From Citrobacter farmeri (GTDB lineage Bacteria > Pseudomonadota > Gammaproteobacteria > Enterobacterales > Enterobacteriaceae): 64,000 bases of DNA. Both the position numbers and the translations under genes were made by a program. Positions 30,785 through 42,035 of the stretch are shown here, one piece after another. The notes beneath the pieces are model-generated. The model saw nothing but the letters and a program-made list of their open reading frames with translations, ran no database searches and was not told where the DNA came from. The stretch covers positions 2,108,001 to 2,172,000 of the forward strand of contig NZ_CP077291.1 in NCBI RefSeq assembly GCF_019048065.1. Reading direction: 5' to 3'. Every line of letters starts with the position of its first letter. The first letter of the stretch is position 1.

Positions 30785-32424
30785 GGTTTTTTCACCTCAT
30801 CGCTTTTTTCGCGCGACACGCCGGCGAAAGAGGCGTTACCAAATGGACTCAACACCAGACCTTTAATGTCATATCGATAGGCCTGCAGACGCAGCGACGA
30901 GGCGAGCGGTAGGATCGGCAACTCTTTGGCGAGGATGTTCTGCGCTTCATCATACGCATCAATACGTGCAGAAAGTTGCTGAGAAGAGAGCGCTTTGCGC
31001 AACACGTTGTCAAATTCCGGATCGCACCAGTGGGCGAAGTTGGTTTGTGAATTGATGGCCGCGCAGCTGAGTAACGGGCGGAAGAAACTGTCCGGATCGT
31101 TACTGTCGGTTGCCCATCCGGACAACGTCAGATCATGGTTCATGTCCATCAACCGCGCCTCCTGGAAACGACCTTCAACCGGTACAATCACCACTTTCAC
31201 CCCAACCTGCGCCATATCCGCCTGGATCAGTTCCGCCGTTTTCAGCGGACTGGGGTTCCACGCCTGGGAGCTGGTTGGCACCCAAAGCCGCAACGTCAGA
31301 TTCTCCAGCCCCAGCGCTTTAAGCTGCTCGCGGGATTTGGCCGGATTGTATTCTGTAATTTTAGCCTCGTTGTCATACGCCCACGAGGCGCGAGGTAGAA
31401 TAGAGGCCGCTGTTTCCGCTGTGCCGTAATAAATGGACTGCATCAGGCGCTGGTTATTAATGGCCAGCGCCAGCGCGTGGCGAACCGCCGGGTTATTCAG
31501 CGGGGGTTTGTCAGTGTTAAACGCTAGGTAGGCGATGTTCATCCCCGGACGCAGTGTCAGACGCAGGCGCGGATCGTCACGCAGAATAGTCAACTGGCTG
31601 GCGGCAGGCCAGGCCAGGACGTCACATTCGCCGGTGAGCAGTTTAGATAAACGCCCGGTTCCGCCAGAGCCCAAATCCACCACCACCTGTGGCATCAGCG
31701 GTTTGCCCCGCCAGAATTTTTCATGCCGTTGCAGGCGAATATACTGTCCGGCGCGATACTCGGAAAGCTGGAACGGACCGGTACCGACCGGTTGGCGGTC
31801 AAGCTGTTCCTGGCGATCCTGTTTTGCCAGTTGTCCGGCATATTCAGCCGACATCACGGAGGCATAGTGGGTTGCCAGGTGCCATAAGAAAGACGCGTCC
31901 GGTTTCGTCAGACGAAATTCCACGGTGTTGCTGTCAAGCTTACGCACGCTCTGCACGTTATCGGCGAACTGTAGACTGTCGAAATAGGGGAAATTACCGC
32001 CGTTAACGTTATGCCAGGGATGGTTGCGATCAAAGATGCGCTGGAAGGTAAAAACCACGTCGTCAGCATTCAGTTTACGTGTTGGCGTAAACCAGGCCGT
32101 TTTTTGAAACGCGACATCGCGACGCAGATGGAAGCGGTAAGTTGCGCCGTCATCCAGCACTTCCCAGCTTTCAGCCAGTTCCGGGACCAGACGATAGGTA
32201 TAGGGATCGACATCCAGTAGTCGGTCATAGAGCTGGGCGGCGAGGGTGTCAACAATAAGCCCGCTGCTCACTTTTTGCGGGTTGAAGGTATTGACCTGTC
32301 CACTTACGCAATAGACAAAACCACTGTCGCGGATGTCTTCCTGTGGGGCTGTTTCAGGCGCAGCAGCGGCCTGACCACTCAGAAGTCCAGCCATCACGAT
32401 CAGAGACGATATAACCAGGCGCAT
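30781..32424 (-). CDS. sapA: Periplasmic peptide-binding protein SapA
   Basis: SapA is the periplasmic receptor of the Sap system, in the OppA/DppA (SBP family 5) class; the homologue in Haemophilus binds heme and antimicrobial peptides. The 547-residue precursor has a Sec signal peptide ([20 protein letters not shown], cleavage near residue 21), then the two-lobe binding fold with family motifs ([37 protein letters not shown]). It is first in sapABCDF; its promoter must lie in the 112 bp between it and pspF, although pspF reads the same way from beyond. Confidence 0.95.
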   Translation of the reverse strand: MRLVISSLIVMAGLLSGQAAAAPETAPQEDIRDSGFVYCVSGQVNTFNPQKVSSGLIVDTLAAQLYDRLLDVDPYTYRLVPELAESWEVLDDGATYRFHLRRDVAFQKTAWFTPTRKLNADDVVFTFQRIFDRNHPWHNVNGGNFPYFDSLQFADNVQSVRKLDSNTVEFRLTKPDASFLWHLATHYASVMSAEYAGQLAKQDRQEQLDRQPVGTGPFQLSEYRAGQYIRLQRHEKFWRGKPLMPQVVVDLGSGGTGRLSKLLTGECDVLAWPAASQLTILRDDPRLRLTLRPGMNIAYLAFNTDKPPLNNPAVRHALALAINNQRLMQSIYYGTAETAASILPRASWAYDNEAKITEYNPAKSREQLKALGLENLTLRLWVPTSSQAWNPSPLKTAELIQADMAQVGVKVVIVPVEGRFQEARLMDMNHDLTLSGWATDSNDPDSFFRPLLSCAAINSQTNFAHWCDPEFDNVLRKALSSQQLSARIDAYDEAQNILAKELPILPLASSLRLQAYRYDIKGLVLSPFGNASFAGVSREKSDEVKKP

Positions 32425-32536
32425 AATTTTTAAGGTTTTTAGATACGATTTGCAAAGTGTATCGCACTATCGCCTGCCAGGTACAAATGTCTGCGGATAA
32501 CTGGCGCAAATATGCGCAATCAAGAGGCGGAAAGCG

Positions 32537-34348
<1,812 letters not shown>

Positions 34349-34402
34349 TAATACCTGGCGGTGCCCGAACGCGCCGCCGCTCATCACCTGTAAGGAGTAC
34401 TC

Positions 34403-34627
34403 ATGAGCGCGCTATTTCTGGCCATTCCGTTAACCATTTTCGTGCTGTTTGTGTTACCGATTTGGTTATGGCTGCATTACAGCAACCGTTCCAGTCGCGG
34501 GGAGTTATCGCAAAGCGAACAGCAACGCTTAGTTCAGTTGACCGACGACGCGCAGCGTATGCGTGAACGTATCCAGGCGCTGGAAGATATTCTTGATGCG
34601 GAACATCCGAACTGGAGGGATCGCTAA
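34403..34627 (+). CDS. pspB: Phage shock protein B
   Basis: PspB is a 74-residue inner-membrane protein that, with PspC, senses membrane stress and draws PspA away from PspF. It has an N-terminal membrane helix (FLAIPLTIFVLFVLPIWLWL) and a cytoplasmic leucine-zipper-like helix (SEQQRLVQLTDDAQRMRERI). A TAAGGAGT ribosome site precedes it. Its stop codon shares a base with the pspC start. Confidence 0.95.
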   Translation: MSALFLAIPLTIFVLFVLPIWLWLHYSNRSSRGELSQSEQQRLVQLTDDAQRMRERIQALEDILDAEHPNWRDR

Positions 34628-34986
34628 TGGGCGGTATTGATCTGAACAAAAAATTATGGCGCATTCCGCAGCAAGGCATGGTGCGGGGCGTATGCGCAGG
34701 GATCGCGCAGTATCTGGATGTGCCGGTAAAACTGGTACGCATTTTAGTGGTGTTGTCGATCTTCTTTGGGCTGGCCTTTTTCACTCTGGTCGTCTACATC
34801 ATTCTGGCGTTTGTGCTTGATCCGATGCCAGACAATCTTGCCGCAGGTGAGCAGCAACCATCCAGCGGTGAACTGCTGGATATCGTCGATAAAGAGCTGG
34901 CGGCGGGGGAGAAACGCTTACGTGAAATGGAGCGGTATGTCACCTCGGATACGTTTACCTTGCGTAGCCGTTTCCGTCAGTTGTAA
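34627..34986 (+). CDS. pspC: Phage shock protein C
   Basis: PspC is the partner of PspB in stress sensing. The 119-residue protein has a PspC domain at the N-terminus ([20 protein letters not shown]), a hydrophobic stretch (~residues 40-66, [20 protein letters not shown]) and a C-terminal soluble tail. It overlaps pspB by one base (TAATG), suggesting equal production of the two. Confidence 0.95.
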   Translation: MGGIDLNKKLWRIPQQGMVRGVCAGIAQYLDVPVKLVRILVVLSIFFGLAFFTLVVYIILAFVLDPMPDNLAAGEQQPSSGELLDIVDKELAAGEKRLREMERYVTSDTFTLRSRFRQL

Positions 34987-35005
34987 GTCATTAAAGAGGG
35001 CTGAG

Positions 35006-35230
35006 ATGAACAATCGCTGGCAACGCGCCGGGCAGAAGGTAAAGCCCGGAATGAAAATAGCAGGTAAGCTGGTGCTTTTAACTGCACTGCGCTACGGCCC
35101 GGCGGGTGTCGCAGGGTGGGCGGTGAAATCCGTCGCCCGCCGCCCCCTGAAAATGTTACTGGCCCTGGCACTGGAGCCATTTCTAAGCCGCATGGCGGCG
35201 AAAATATCAAAACGCTATTCCGGAAGTTAA
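35006..35230 (+). CDS. pspD: Phage shock protein D
   Basis: PspD is a 74-residue, very basic protein (net strongly positive: [25 protein letters not shown]) with hydrophobic patches, probably peripheral to the inner membrane; its role in the Psp response is minor and unclear. ATG 35006 is preceded by AAAGAGGG. In E. coli pspE (a rhodanese) follows, but here the operon ends and a terminator-like hairpin comes next. Confidence 0.92.
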   Translation: MNNRWQRAGQKVKPGMKIAGKLVLLTALRYGPAGVAGWAVKSVARRPLKMLLALALEPFLSRMAAKISKRYSGS

Positions 35231-35284
35231 TTTCCACCGCCTTCTTCTGTAACAATTAAATCACATCTAAGTTATTAATTTGCG

Positions 35285-35325
35285 GCAGCTCACAAAGTCG
35301 ACTGTTGAGCTGCTGAAATTGTTTT
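35285..35325 (+). terminator. Probable terminator of the psp operon
   Basis: GCAGCTCA (35285-35292) and TGAGCTGC (35306-35313) form an 8-bp stem with a 13-nt loop, followed by TGAAATTGTTTTAATT. The T-tract is offset, so the strength is uncertain. It marks the end of psp transcripts ahead of the ycjM promoter. Confidence 0.45.
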
Positions 35326-35354
35326 AATTCCTCCTCTAAACCCCATTCACTGCA

Positions 35355-35383
35355 TTGACAGCTAATTTTTGCAGGAGTAGTCT
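35355..35383 (+). promoter_or_regulatory. Candidate ycjM operon promoter
   Basis: TTGACA (35355-35360) is a perfect -35. A weak -10 TAGTCT (35378-35383) follows at 17 bp. The start of transcription would fall near 35390, just before or on the operator-like sequence at 35393-35406, an ideal place for repression. Confidence 0.45.
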
Positions 35384-35392
35384 CCCTTTTCA

Positions 35393-35406
35393 TGGGACCG
35401 CTACCA
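35393..35406. promoter_or_regulatory. LacI-type operator, site 1 (candidate YcjW site)
   Basis: TGGGACCGCTACCA is an imperfect 14-bp palindrome (10 of 14 positions symmetric) centred on CG, the hallmark of LacI/GalR-family operators. It lies at the presumed transcription start of ycjM. The 17-mer containing it (35392-35408) recurs exactly at 45330-45346. YcjW, the LacI-family regulator encoded at the end of this operon, is the natural ligand; that assignment is inferred. Confidence 0.6.
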
Positions 35407-35418
35407 CGGAAAAATAAA

Positions 35419-37101
35419 GTGAACCAGAAAATTAAAAGATGCCTCAGTAATGTCTATGGTGATACATGGACGGCGCTCCACAACGAGTCATTGAAAACAC
35501 GAATTGAAAGGTCGCGTAAGATTATTAATAAAAAGCGTAAGCCACACTGGGATGAAAGTGATGTGGTACTCATTACGTATGCCGATCAATTTCATGGTGA
35601 AAAAGAAAAACCATTGCCGACATTTAATCAGATTTGGAAACATTGGTTTTGCTCTGTATTTTCACACGTCCACCTTTTGCCATTTTATCCCTGGTCATCA
35701 GATGACGGGTTTTCCGTTATTGATTACTATCAGGTTGCTCCCGGGACAGGTGAGTGGAATGATATTTCCGATTTAAACATGTCCTGCCGTTTGATGTTTG
35801 ATTTTGTTTGCAATCATATGTCAGCGAAAAGTGACTGGTTTAACGCCTATTTGCAGCAGGCACCAGGATATGAAAACTTCTTTATTGCGATGGATCCTGC
35901 AACCGATTTACATGCCGTAACGCGTCCACGGGCATTACCGTTATTAACGCCGTTTACCTTACAGGATAAATCGGTTCGTCACTTATGGACGACGTTTAGC
36001 GAAGACCAGATTGATCTCAACTACAGTAATCCGGACGTGCTGCTCGCCATGATCGACGTGCTGTTGACTTACCTGGAGCGCGGGGCCGATTATGTTCGAC
36101 TGGATGCTGTTGGCTATATGTGGAAAACACCAGGTACTACCTGTATTCATCTGGAAAAAACACATCAGTTGATCAAGCTGTTCCGTGCGATAGCTGATGA
36201 GGTCGCTCCTGGTACGGTCATCATTACTGAGACCAATGTCCCGCATAAAGACAATGTTTCCTACCTGGGCAATGGGCAGGATGAAGCGCACATGGTTTAT
36301 CAGTTTTCTCTGCCGCCGCTTGTCCTGCACACCCTACATCGACAGGATTGCCGGGCTTTGTGCCAATGGGCGCAGTCGTTAACATTGCCTTCTAATGAAA
36401 CAACCTGGTTTAATTTTTTGGCCTCGCATGATGGTATTGGATTGAATCCTCTGCGGGGATTGTTAGCGGAAGACGATATTCTGACACTGGTGAGTGCTCT
36501 GCAGAAAGAAGGGGCATTAGTGAACTGGAAAAATAATCCAGATGGTACCCGAAGTCCGTATGAATTAAATGTTACCTGGATGGACGCAGTAAGTCATAAG
36601 AACGACAGGGATGAAGAGCGGCTTGCAAAATTTATCCTCACCCATGTTCTTCTGTTAACCTTTCCCGGCGTTCCGGCTATTTATATTCAAAGTATTTTGG
36701 GATCGCGCAATGACTACCAGGGCGTCGAAACACAAGGGTATAATCGGGCCATCAATCGTAAAAAATATCAGCGAACAGCAATTGAAGAGGAGTTGATGGT
36801 TGAGGGTTCTCTTCGTCATGATGTTTATCACAAATTATCACGACTAATTGTCATTCGCAGAAGTAATAAAGCCTTTCATCCTGAGAGCTTTTTTGACATT
36901 AGCAGCCTGACGTCTTCTGTTTTGCGGATTATTCGTTCGGCCGATGAACATGAAACAATCAATGCATTTTTTAATTTTAGCGATCGCATACAAATCATTG
37001 ATGCCGGTATTTATACGGGACTTGATTTAATTAGCGGGGTTAATGTTTCCGGAGAGACAATAACGCTGCAACCCTGGCAGGTTATGTGGATTAAAAAATA
37101 A
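35419..37101 (+). CDS. ycjM: Glucosylglycerate phosphorylase YcjM (GH13)
   Basis: YcjM is a GH13 sucrose-phosphorylase-like enzyme; the E. coli group is assigned to phosphorolysis of 2-O-alpha-glucosylglycerate to alpha-glucose 1-phosphate. The GH13 motifs are present: FDFVCNHMS, the nucleophile Asp in YVRLDAVGY, the acid/base Glu in IITETNV and the transition-state Asp in FLASHDGIG. The frame starts at ATG 35392, but that ATG lies inside the operator and has no ribosome site. GTG 35419, 8 nt after GGA, yields 560 residues (E. coli 559) with VNQKIKRCLSNVYG aligning to the E. coli start. It is the first gene of ycjMNOPQRSTUV-ompG. Confidence 0.9.
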   Translation: MNQKIKRCLSNVYGDTWTALHNESLKTRIERSRKIINKKRKPHWDESDVVLITYADQFHGEKEKPLPTFNQIWKHWFCSVFSHVHLLPFYPWSSDDGFSVIDYYQVAPGTGEWNDISDLNMSCRLMFDFVCNHMSAKSDWFNAYLQQAPGYENFFIAMDPATDLHAVTRPRALPLLTPFTLQDKSVRHLWTTFSEDQIDLNYSNPDVLLAMIDVLLTYLERGADYVRLDAVGYMWKTPGTTCIHLEKTHQLIKLFRAIADEVAPGTVIITETNVPHKDNVSYLGNGQDEAHMVYQFSLPPLVLHTLHRQDCRALCQWAQSLTLPSNETTWFNFLASHDGIGLNPLRGLLAEDDILTLVSALQKEGALVNWKNNPDGTRSPYELNVTWMDAVSHKNDRDEERLAKFILTHVLLLTFPGVPAIYIQSILGSRNDYQGVETQGYNRAINRKKYQRTAIEEELMVEGSLRHDVYHKLSRLIVIRRSNKAFHPESFFDISSLTSSVLRIIRSADEHETINAFFNFSDRIQIIDAGIYTGLDLISGVNVSGETITLQPWQVMWIKK

Positions 37102-37114
37102 AAAGGAACATCTG

Positions 37115-38407
37115 ATGCTCAAAACTAAAATTATGCTGTTATCAGCACTGGTTTCCTGCGCCCTGATTTCAGGATGTAAGGAGGATAAATCCGCCCATGT
37201 CTCAATAGAGTTTATGCACTCTTCTGTTGAACAGGAGCGTCAGGCCGTTATTTCGAAACTGATTGCGCGGTTTGAAAAAGAGAACCCGGAAATTAGCGTC
37301 AAACAAGTACCGGTTGAAGAGGATGCTTACAACACCAAGGTGATTACGCTGGCAAGAAGCGGATCGCTACCAGAAGTTATCGAGACCAGTCATGACTACG
37401 CCAAAGTGATGGACAAGGAAGCCCTTATCGATCGTGATGCGGTGACGAGAGTGATCCATTCGGTAGGTGAAACGGCATTCTATGATGGCGTGTTGCGAAT
37501 TGTTCGCACTGAGGATGGACGTTCGTGGACCGGAGTCCCCGTGAGCGCCTGGATCGGCGGTATCTGGTATCGCAAAGATGTACTGGCGAAAGCAAATCTC
37601 GAAGAACCCAAAAACTGGCAACAACTGCTGACGGTCGCACAAAAATTAAACGATCCGGGGAATAAAAAATACGGTATCGCGCTACCTACCGCGGAGAGCG
37701 TGCTTACCGAGCAGTCTTTCTCACAGTTTGCGCTGTCCAATCAGGCCAACGTTTTTGATGCGCAGGGAAAAATAACCCTCAATACAGCAGAAATGACCCA
37801 GGCGCTGGAATACTACCGGTCGCTTGCAGAGAACACGATGCCGGGTTCAAACGACATCATGGAAGTGAAAGATGCGTTCATGAACGGCACGGCGCCAATG
37901 GCGATTTATTCAACCTACATCCTCCCTGCGGTAATCAAAGAAGGTAATCCGCAGAATGTGGGGTTCGTGGTTCCGACGGAGAAGAACGCCGCCGTTTACG
38001 GCATGCTGACCTCACTCACCATCACGGCGGGTCAGAAGTCTGAAGAGACGGAAGCGGCTGAGAAGTTTGTCACTTTTATGGAGCAGGCGGACAACATCGC
38101 GGACTGGGTGATGATGTCGCCAGGTGCGGCCCTACCGGTCAATAAAGCCGTAGTGGAAACCGCCACATGGAAAGATAACGCGGTGATCAAAGCCTTAGGA
38201 ACGCTGCCTGATCAACTCATTGCCGAGTTGCCTCATATCCAGGTGTTTGGGGCGGTTGGCGATAAAAACTTTACCCGGATGGGTGACGTCACCGGTTCCG
38301 GCGTGGTGAGTACGATGGTGCATAACGTCACAGTCGGAAAAGCCGATCTCTCAGCGACTATCAAGACCAGCCAGAAGAAGCTGGATGATCTTATTGCGCA
38401 GCACTAA
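37115..38407 (+). CDS. ycjN: Sugar-binding lipoprotein YcjN (ABC importer)
   Basis: This is a periplasmic solute-binding protein of family 1 (maltose/multiple-sugar type), 430 residues. A lipoprotein signal (LLSALVSCALISGC) places the acylated Cys at residue 21, so the mature protein is tethered to the membrane. The rest shows the SBP1 fold (ARFEKENPEISVKQVPVEED, YSTYILPAV). With YcjO, YcjP and ATPase YcjV it forms an importer, presumably for kojibiose, glucosylglycerate or related glucosides; the ligand is not proven by sequence. GGAACATCTG precedes the ATG, 13 nt after ycjM. Confidence 0.92.
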   Translation: MLKTKIMLLSALVSCALISGCKEDKSAHVSIEFMHSSVEQERQAVISKLIARFEKENPEISVKQVPVEEDAYNTKVITLARSGSLPEVIETSHDYAKVMDKEALIDRDAVTRVIHSVGETAFYDGVLRIVRTEDGRSWTGVPVSAWIGGIWYRKDVLAKANLEEPKNWQQLLTVAQKLNDPGNKKYGIALPTAESVLTEQSFSQFALSNQANVFDAQGKITLNTAEMTQALEYYRSLAENTMPGSNDIMEVKDAFMNGTAPMAIYSTYILPAVIKEGNPQNVGFVVPTEKNAAVYGMLTSLTITAGQKSEETEAAEKFVTFMEQADNIADWVMMSPGAALPVNKAVVETATWKDNAVIKALGTLPDQLIAELPHIQVFGAVGDKNFTRMGDVTGSGVVSTMVHNVTVGKADLSATIKTSQKKLDDLIAQH

Positions 38408-38427
38408 TGGATAAGTGGAACGCCGTG

Positions 38428-39309
38428 ATGAACAGGTTCTTTTCAGGTCGCTCTGATATGCCGTTTGCCATGCTGCTCCTGGCGCCCAGTTTGCTTTTGC
38501 TGGGCGGCCTGGTGGTCTGGCCGATGCTATCGAATATTGAAATCAGCTTTATGCGGTTGCCGCTCAATCCACGAATTGAAGCCACATTTGTCGGGTTGAG
38601 CAACTATATCCGCATCTTATCCGATCCCGGATTCTGGCATTCGCTGTGGATGACCGTCTGGTATACCGCACTGGTGGTGCTGGGAAGTACGGTACTCGGA
38701 CTGGGCGTCGCGATGTTTTTCAATCGCGAATTTCGTCTGCGTAAGACGGCGCGCTCACTGGTGATCCTCTCCTATGTCACGCCGTCCATTTCACTGGTCT
38801 TCGCGTGGAAGTACATGTTTAACAGTGGGTATGGCATCGTGAATTATCTCGGTGTCGATCTCCTGCATCTGTACGATCAAGCACCGCTGTGGTTTGACAA
38901 CCCCGGCAGCAGCTTTGTTCTGGTGGTGTTGTTTGCCATCTGGCGTTACTTCCCGTATGCCTTCATTTCGTTCCTGGCGATTTTACAGACCATTGATAAA
39001 TCGCTGTACGAAGCAGCCGAAATGGACGGCGCGAATGTCTGGCAGCGTTTTCGAATTGTCACTCTGCCCGCCATTATGCCTGTGCTGGCAACGGTCATTA
39101 CGTTACGCACGATCTGGATGTTTTACATGTTCGCCGATGTTTATCTGCTGACCACGAAAGTCGATATTCTCGGTGTGTATCTCTATAAAACAGCATTTGC
39201 CTTTAATGACTTAGGAAAAGCCGCCGCGATTTCCGTGGTCCTCTTCGTCATTATTTTCGCTGTCATCCTGCTGACCAGAAAACGGGTGAACCTCAATGGC
39301 AACAAATAA
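38428..39309 (+). CDS. ycjO: Sugar ABC transporter permease YcjO
   Basis: This is a MalF-type permease of 293 residues with about six membrane spans (first PFAMLLLAPSLLLLGGLVVW) and the EAA coupling loop YEAAEMDGANVWQRFRIVTLP. An in-frame ATG at 38407 overlaps the ycjN stop and would add seven residues; ATG 38428 gives the E. coli N-terminus MNRFFSGRSDMPFA and length. Both are possible. It overlaps ycjP by 14 nt. Confidence 0.92.
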   Translation: MNRFFSGRSDMPFAMLLLAPSLLLLGGLVVWPMLSNIEISFMRLPLNPRIEATFVGLSNYIRILSDPGFWHSLWMTVWYTALVVLGSTVLGLGVAMFFNREFRLRKTARSLVILSYVTPSISLVFAWKYMFNSGYGIVNYLGVDLLHLYDQAPLWFDNPGSSFVLVVLFAIWRYFPYAFISFLAILQTIDKSLYEAAEMDGANVWQRFRIVTLPAIMPVLATVITLRTIWMFYMFADVYLLTTKVDILGVYLYKTAFAFNDLGKAAAISVVLFVIIFAVILLTRKRVNLNGNK

Positions 39310-40138
39310 GCGCAAGTTAGAACGTTTCGGTTTTTACTGCGGATTAATCGCTTTTTTGGTCATCACGCTGTTTCCTTTTTTTGTGATGCTGATGACGTCG
39401 TTCAAGAGTGCTAAAGAGGCGATATCGCTCCATCCCACGTTGTTACCGCAGCACTGGACGCTGGAACACTATATCGACATTTTTAATCCGCTGATTTTTC
39501 CCTTTGTCGATTATTTCCGTAACAGCCTGGTGGTGTCCGTCGTCTCGTCGGTGGTGGCTGTTTTTCTTGGCGTGCTCGGTGCCTATGCGCTCTCGCGTTT
39601 GCGCTTTAAGGGGAGGATGACCATTAATGCCAGTTTCTACACCGTATACATGTTTTCCGGCATTTTGCTGGTGGTGCCGTTGTTCAAAATCATCACGGCG
39701 CTGGGCATTTACGACACAGAAATGGCGCTGATCGTCACGATGGTGACCCAGACGTTGCCCACTGCGGTGTTCATGCTGAAAAGCTATTTCGACACGATCC
39801 CGGATGAGATAGAAGAAGCGGCGATGATGGACGGCCTGAATCGCCTGCAAATTATCTTTCGCATTACCGTGCCGCTGGCGATGTCCGGATTGGTGTCGGT
39901 GTTTGTCTACTGCTTCATGGTGGCCTGGAACGACTATCTGTTTGCATCAATTTTTCTCTCCAGTGCCAGCAATTTCACCTTACCGGTCGGTCTGAACGCC
40001 TTGTTCAGCACGCCTGACTATATCTGGGGACGCATGATGGCGGCGTCACTGGTTACAGCATTGCCGGTTGTCATTATGTATGCGCTTTCTGAACGTTTTA
40101 TTAAGAGTGGTTTGACCGCTGGCGGCGTGAAAGGCTAA
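39296..40138 (+). CDS. ycjP: Sugar ABC transporter permease YcjP
   Basis: This is a MalG-type permease of 280 residues, pairing with YcjO. It has an N-terminal span (FYCGLIAFLVITLFPFFVML), further spans, and the EAA loop EEAAMMDGLNRLQIIFRITV near residue 185. It begins inside the last 14 nt of ycjO. The binding-protein and two-permease order is that of carbohydrate uptake type 1 transporters. Confidence 0.93.
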   Translation: MATNKRKLERFGFYCGLIAFLVITLFPFFVMLMTSFKSAKEAISLHPTLLPQHWTLEHYIDIFNPLIFPFVDYFRNSLVVSVVSSVVAVFLGVLGAYALSRLRFKGRMTINASFYTVYMFSGILLVVPLFKIITALGIYDTEMALIVTMVTQTLPTAVFMLKSYFDTIPDEIEEAAMMDGLNRLQIIFRITVPLAMSGLVSVFVYCFMVAWNDYLFASIFLSSASNFTLPVGLNALFSTPDYIWGRMMAASLVTALPVVIMYALSERFIKSGLTAGGVKG

Positions 40139-40166
40139 GGCGGCCTGTTTAATCAAGGAGTTGTGC

Positions 40167-41219
40167 ATGAAAAAGTTAGTAGCTACTGCGCCGCGTGTTG
40201 CTGCACTGGTGGAGTATGACGATCGCCCGGTGCAGGCAAATGAAGTGAAAATTCGCGTGCAGTTCGGTGCGCCGAAGCACGGTACGGAAGTGGTGGATTT
40301 CCGTGCTGCCAGCCCGTTTATTGATGAGGACTTTAACGCGGAGTGGCAGATGTTTATGCCCCGTCCGGAAGGGGCACCGCGCGGTATCGAATTTGGCAAG
40401 TTCCAGCTCGGCAATATGGTTGTCGGTGAGATTATCGAGTGTGGCAGCGATGTCACCGATTACGCCGTAGGCGACAGCGTTTGCGGTTACGGTCCCTTAG
40501 CCGAGACGGTCATTATTAACGGTGTGAACAACTATAAACTGCGCAAAATGCCGCAGGGAAGTTCATGGAAGAATGCCGTCTGCTATGACCCAGCCCAGTT
40601 CGCGATGAGCGGCGTACGCGATGCCAATGTGCGCGTAGGGGATTTTGTTGTCATCGTCGGGCTCGGGGCTATTGGCCAGATCGCGGTACAACTGGCGAAA
40701 AAAGCGGGCGCATCGGTGGTTATCGGCGTGGATCCTATTGCACACCGGTGCGACATTGCCCGCCGACATGGCGCAAATTTCTGTCTGAACCCGACAGGAA
40801 CGGATGTCGGTAAGGAGATCAAAGCGCTCACGGGTAAGCAGGGTGCGGACGTGATTATCGAAACCAGCGGCTTTGCGGATGCGCTGCAATCGGCGCTACG
40901 CGGACTGGCCTACGGTGGCACGATCTCCTACGTCGCGTTTGCCAAACCATTTGCCGAAGGATTTAACCTGGGACGCGAAGCGCATTTCAACAACGCCAAC
41001 ATTGTTTTTTCCCGCGCCTGCAGCGAACCAAACCCGGACTATCCGCGCTGGAGCCGAAAACGCATCGAAGAAACCTGCTGGGAATTGCTGATGAACGGTT
41101 ATCTGAATTGCGACGATCTCATCGACCCGGTGGTGACCTTTGCCAACAGTCCGGAAAGCTACATGCAGTTTGTCGACAGGCATCCGGAGCAGAGCATCAA
41201 AATGGGCGTCACTTTTTAA
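40167..41219 (+). CDS. ycjQ: Guloside dehydrogenase-type MDR enzyme YcjQ
   Basis: This is a medium-chain dehydrogenase/reductase of 350 residues. The Rossmann motif VGLGAIGQIAVQLAKKAG lies near residue 170. In E. coli YcjQ, YcjR and YcjS together interconvert D-gulosides and D-glucosides through 3-keto intermediates; YcjQ does the NAD(H)-linked step between gulosides and 3-keto-gulosides. ATG 40167 with AAGGAG before it gives MKKLVATAPRVAALVEY, the family start. It is the fifth gene of the operon, after the transporter genes. Confidence 0.9.
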   Translation: MKKLVATAPRVAALVEYDDRPVQANEVKIRVQFGAPKHGTEVVDFRAASPFIDEDFNAEWQMFMPRPEGAPRGIEFGKFQLGNMVVGEIIECGSDVTDYAVGDSVCGYGPLAETVIINGVNNYKLRKMPQGSSWKNAVCYDPAQFAMSGVRDANVRVGDFVVIVGLGAIGQIAVQLAKKAGASVVIGVDPIAHRCDIARRHGANFCLNPTGTDVGKEIKALTGKQGADVIIETSGFADALQSALRGLAYGGTISYVAFAKPFAEGFNLGREAHFNNANIVFSRACSEPNPDYPRWSRKRIEETCWELLMNGYLNCDDLIDPVVTFANSPESYMQFVDRHPEQSIKMGVTF

Positions 41220-41237
41220 TTGTCAGGGAGAAAACAG

Positions 41238-42026
41238 ATGAAAATCGGTACTCAGAATCAGGCATTTTTTCCGCAAAATATCCTGGATAAGTTTCGTTAT
41301 ATCAAAGAGATGGGTTTTGATGGTTTTGAAATTGACGGCAAATTGCTGGTTAATCATCTCGATGAAGTCAAAGCGGCTATCAAAGAAACGGGTCTGCCGG
41401 TGACAACCGCATGCGGCGGCTATGACGGTTGGATCGGTGATTTCATTGAAGAACGTCGCCTTAACGGATTAAAGCAAATCGAACGCATTCTGGAAGCGCT
41501 TGCTGAGGTGGGTGGGCAGGGCATTATCGTTCCAGCCGCATGGGGCATGTTTACGTTCCGGCTGCCGCCAATGGTCTCGCCGCGGAGTCTGGAGGGCGAT
41601 CGCAAAGCGGTCAGCGACTCGCTACGTTATCTCGACAAGGTGGCGGAGCGGACGGGGACCACTGTTTACCTGGAGCCGCTCAATCGCTATCAGGATCACA
41701 TGATCAACACCCTGGCGGATGCGCGCCGCTATATCGTGGAAAACGATCTGAAGCAGGTAAAGATCATCGGCGATTTCTATCACATGAATATCGAAGAAGA
41801 CGACATGGCGAAAGCATTACACGACAACCGCGATCTGCTGGGTCATGTACACATCGCGGATAACCACCGTTATCAGCCGGGTACGGGGACGCTGAATTTC
41901 CGCGAACTGTTTGATCAGTTGCGCGACGATCGTTATCAGGGTTACGTGGTGTATGAAGGTCGGGTCCGCGCAGAGAACCTGCCTGAAGCCTACCGTCAGT
42001 CATTGGCCTGGTTGCGTACCTGCTAA
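41238..42026 (+). CDS. ycjR: 3-keto-glucoside epimerase/isomerase YcjR
   Basis: This 262-residue protein has the xylose-isomerase-like (AP endonuclease family 2) TIM-barrel fold. Metal-binding and active-site segments are visible: Glu in VYLEPLNRYQDH, IIGDFYHMNIEE, GHVHIADNHRYQPGTG and VVYEGRV. In E. coli YcjR is a metal-dependent C4 epimerase of 3-keto-D-gulosides and glucosides, linking YcjQ and YcjS. The ATG at 41238 follows CAGGGAGAAAAC and gives the E. coli length; an upstream in-frame start is less likely. Confidence 0.9.
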   Translation: MKIGTQNQAFFPQNILDKFRYIKEMGFDGFEIDGKLLVNHLDEVKAAIKETGLPVTTACGGYDGWIGDFIEERRLNGLKQIERILEALAEVGGQGIIVPAAWGMFTFRLPPMVSPRSLEGDRKAVSDSLRYLDKVAERTGTTVYLEPLNRYQDHMINTLADARRYIVENDLKQVKIIGDFYHMNIEEDDMAKALHDNRDLLGHVHIADNHRYQPGTGTLNFRELFDQLRDDRYQGYVVYEGRVRAENLPEAYRQSLAWLRTC

Positions 42027-42035
42027 GAGGTTACC

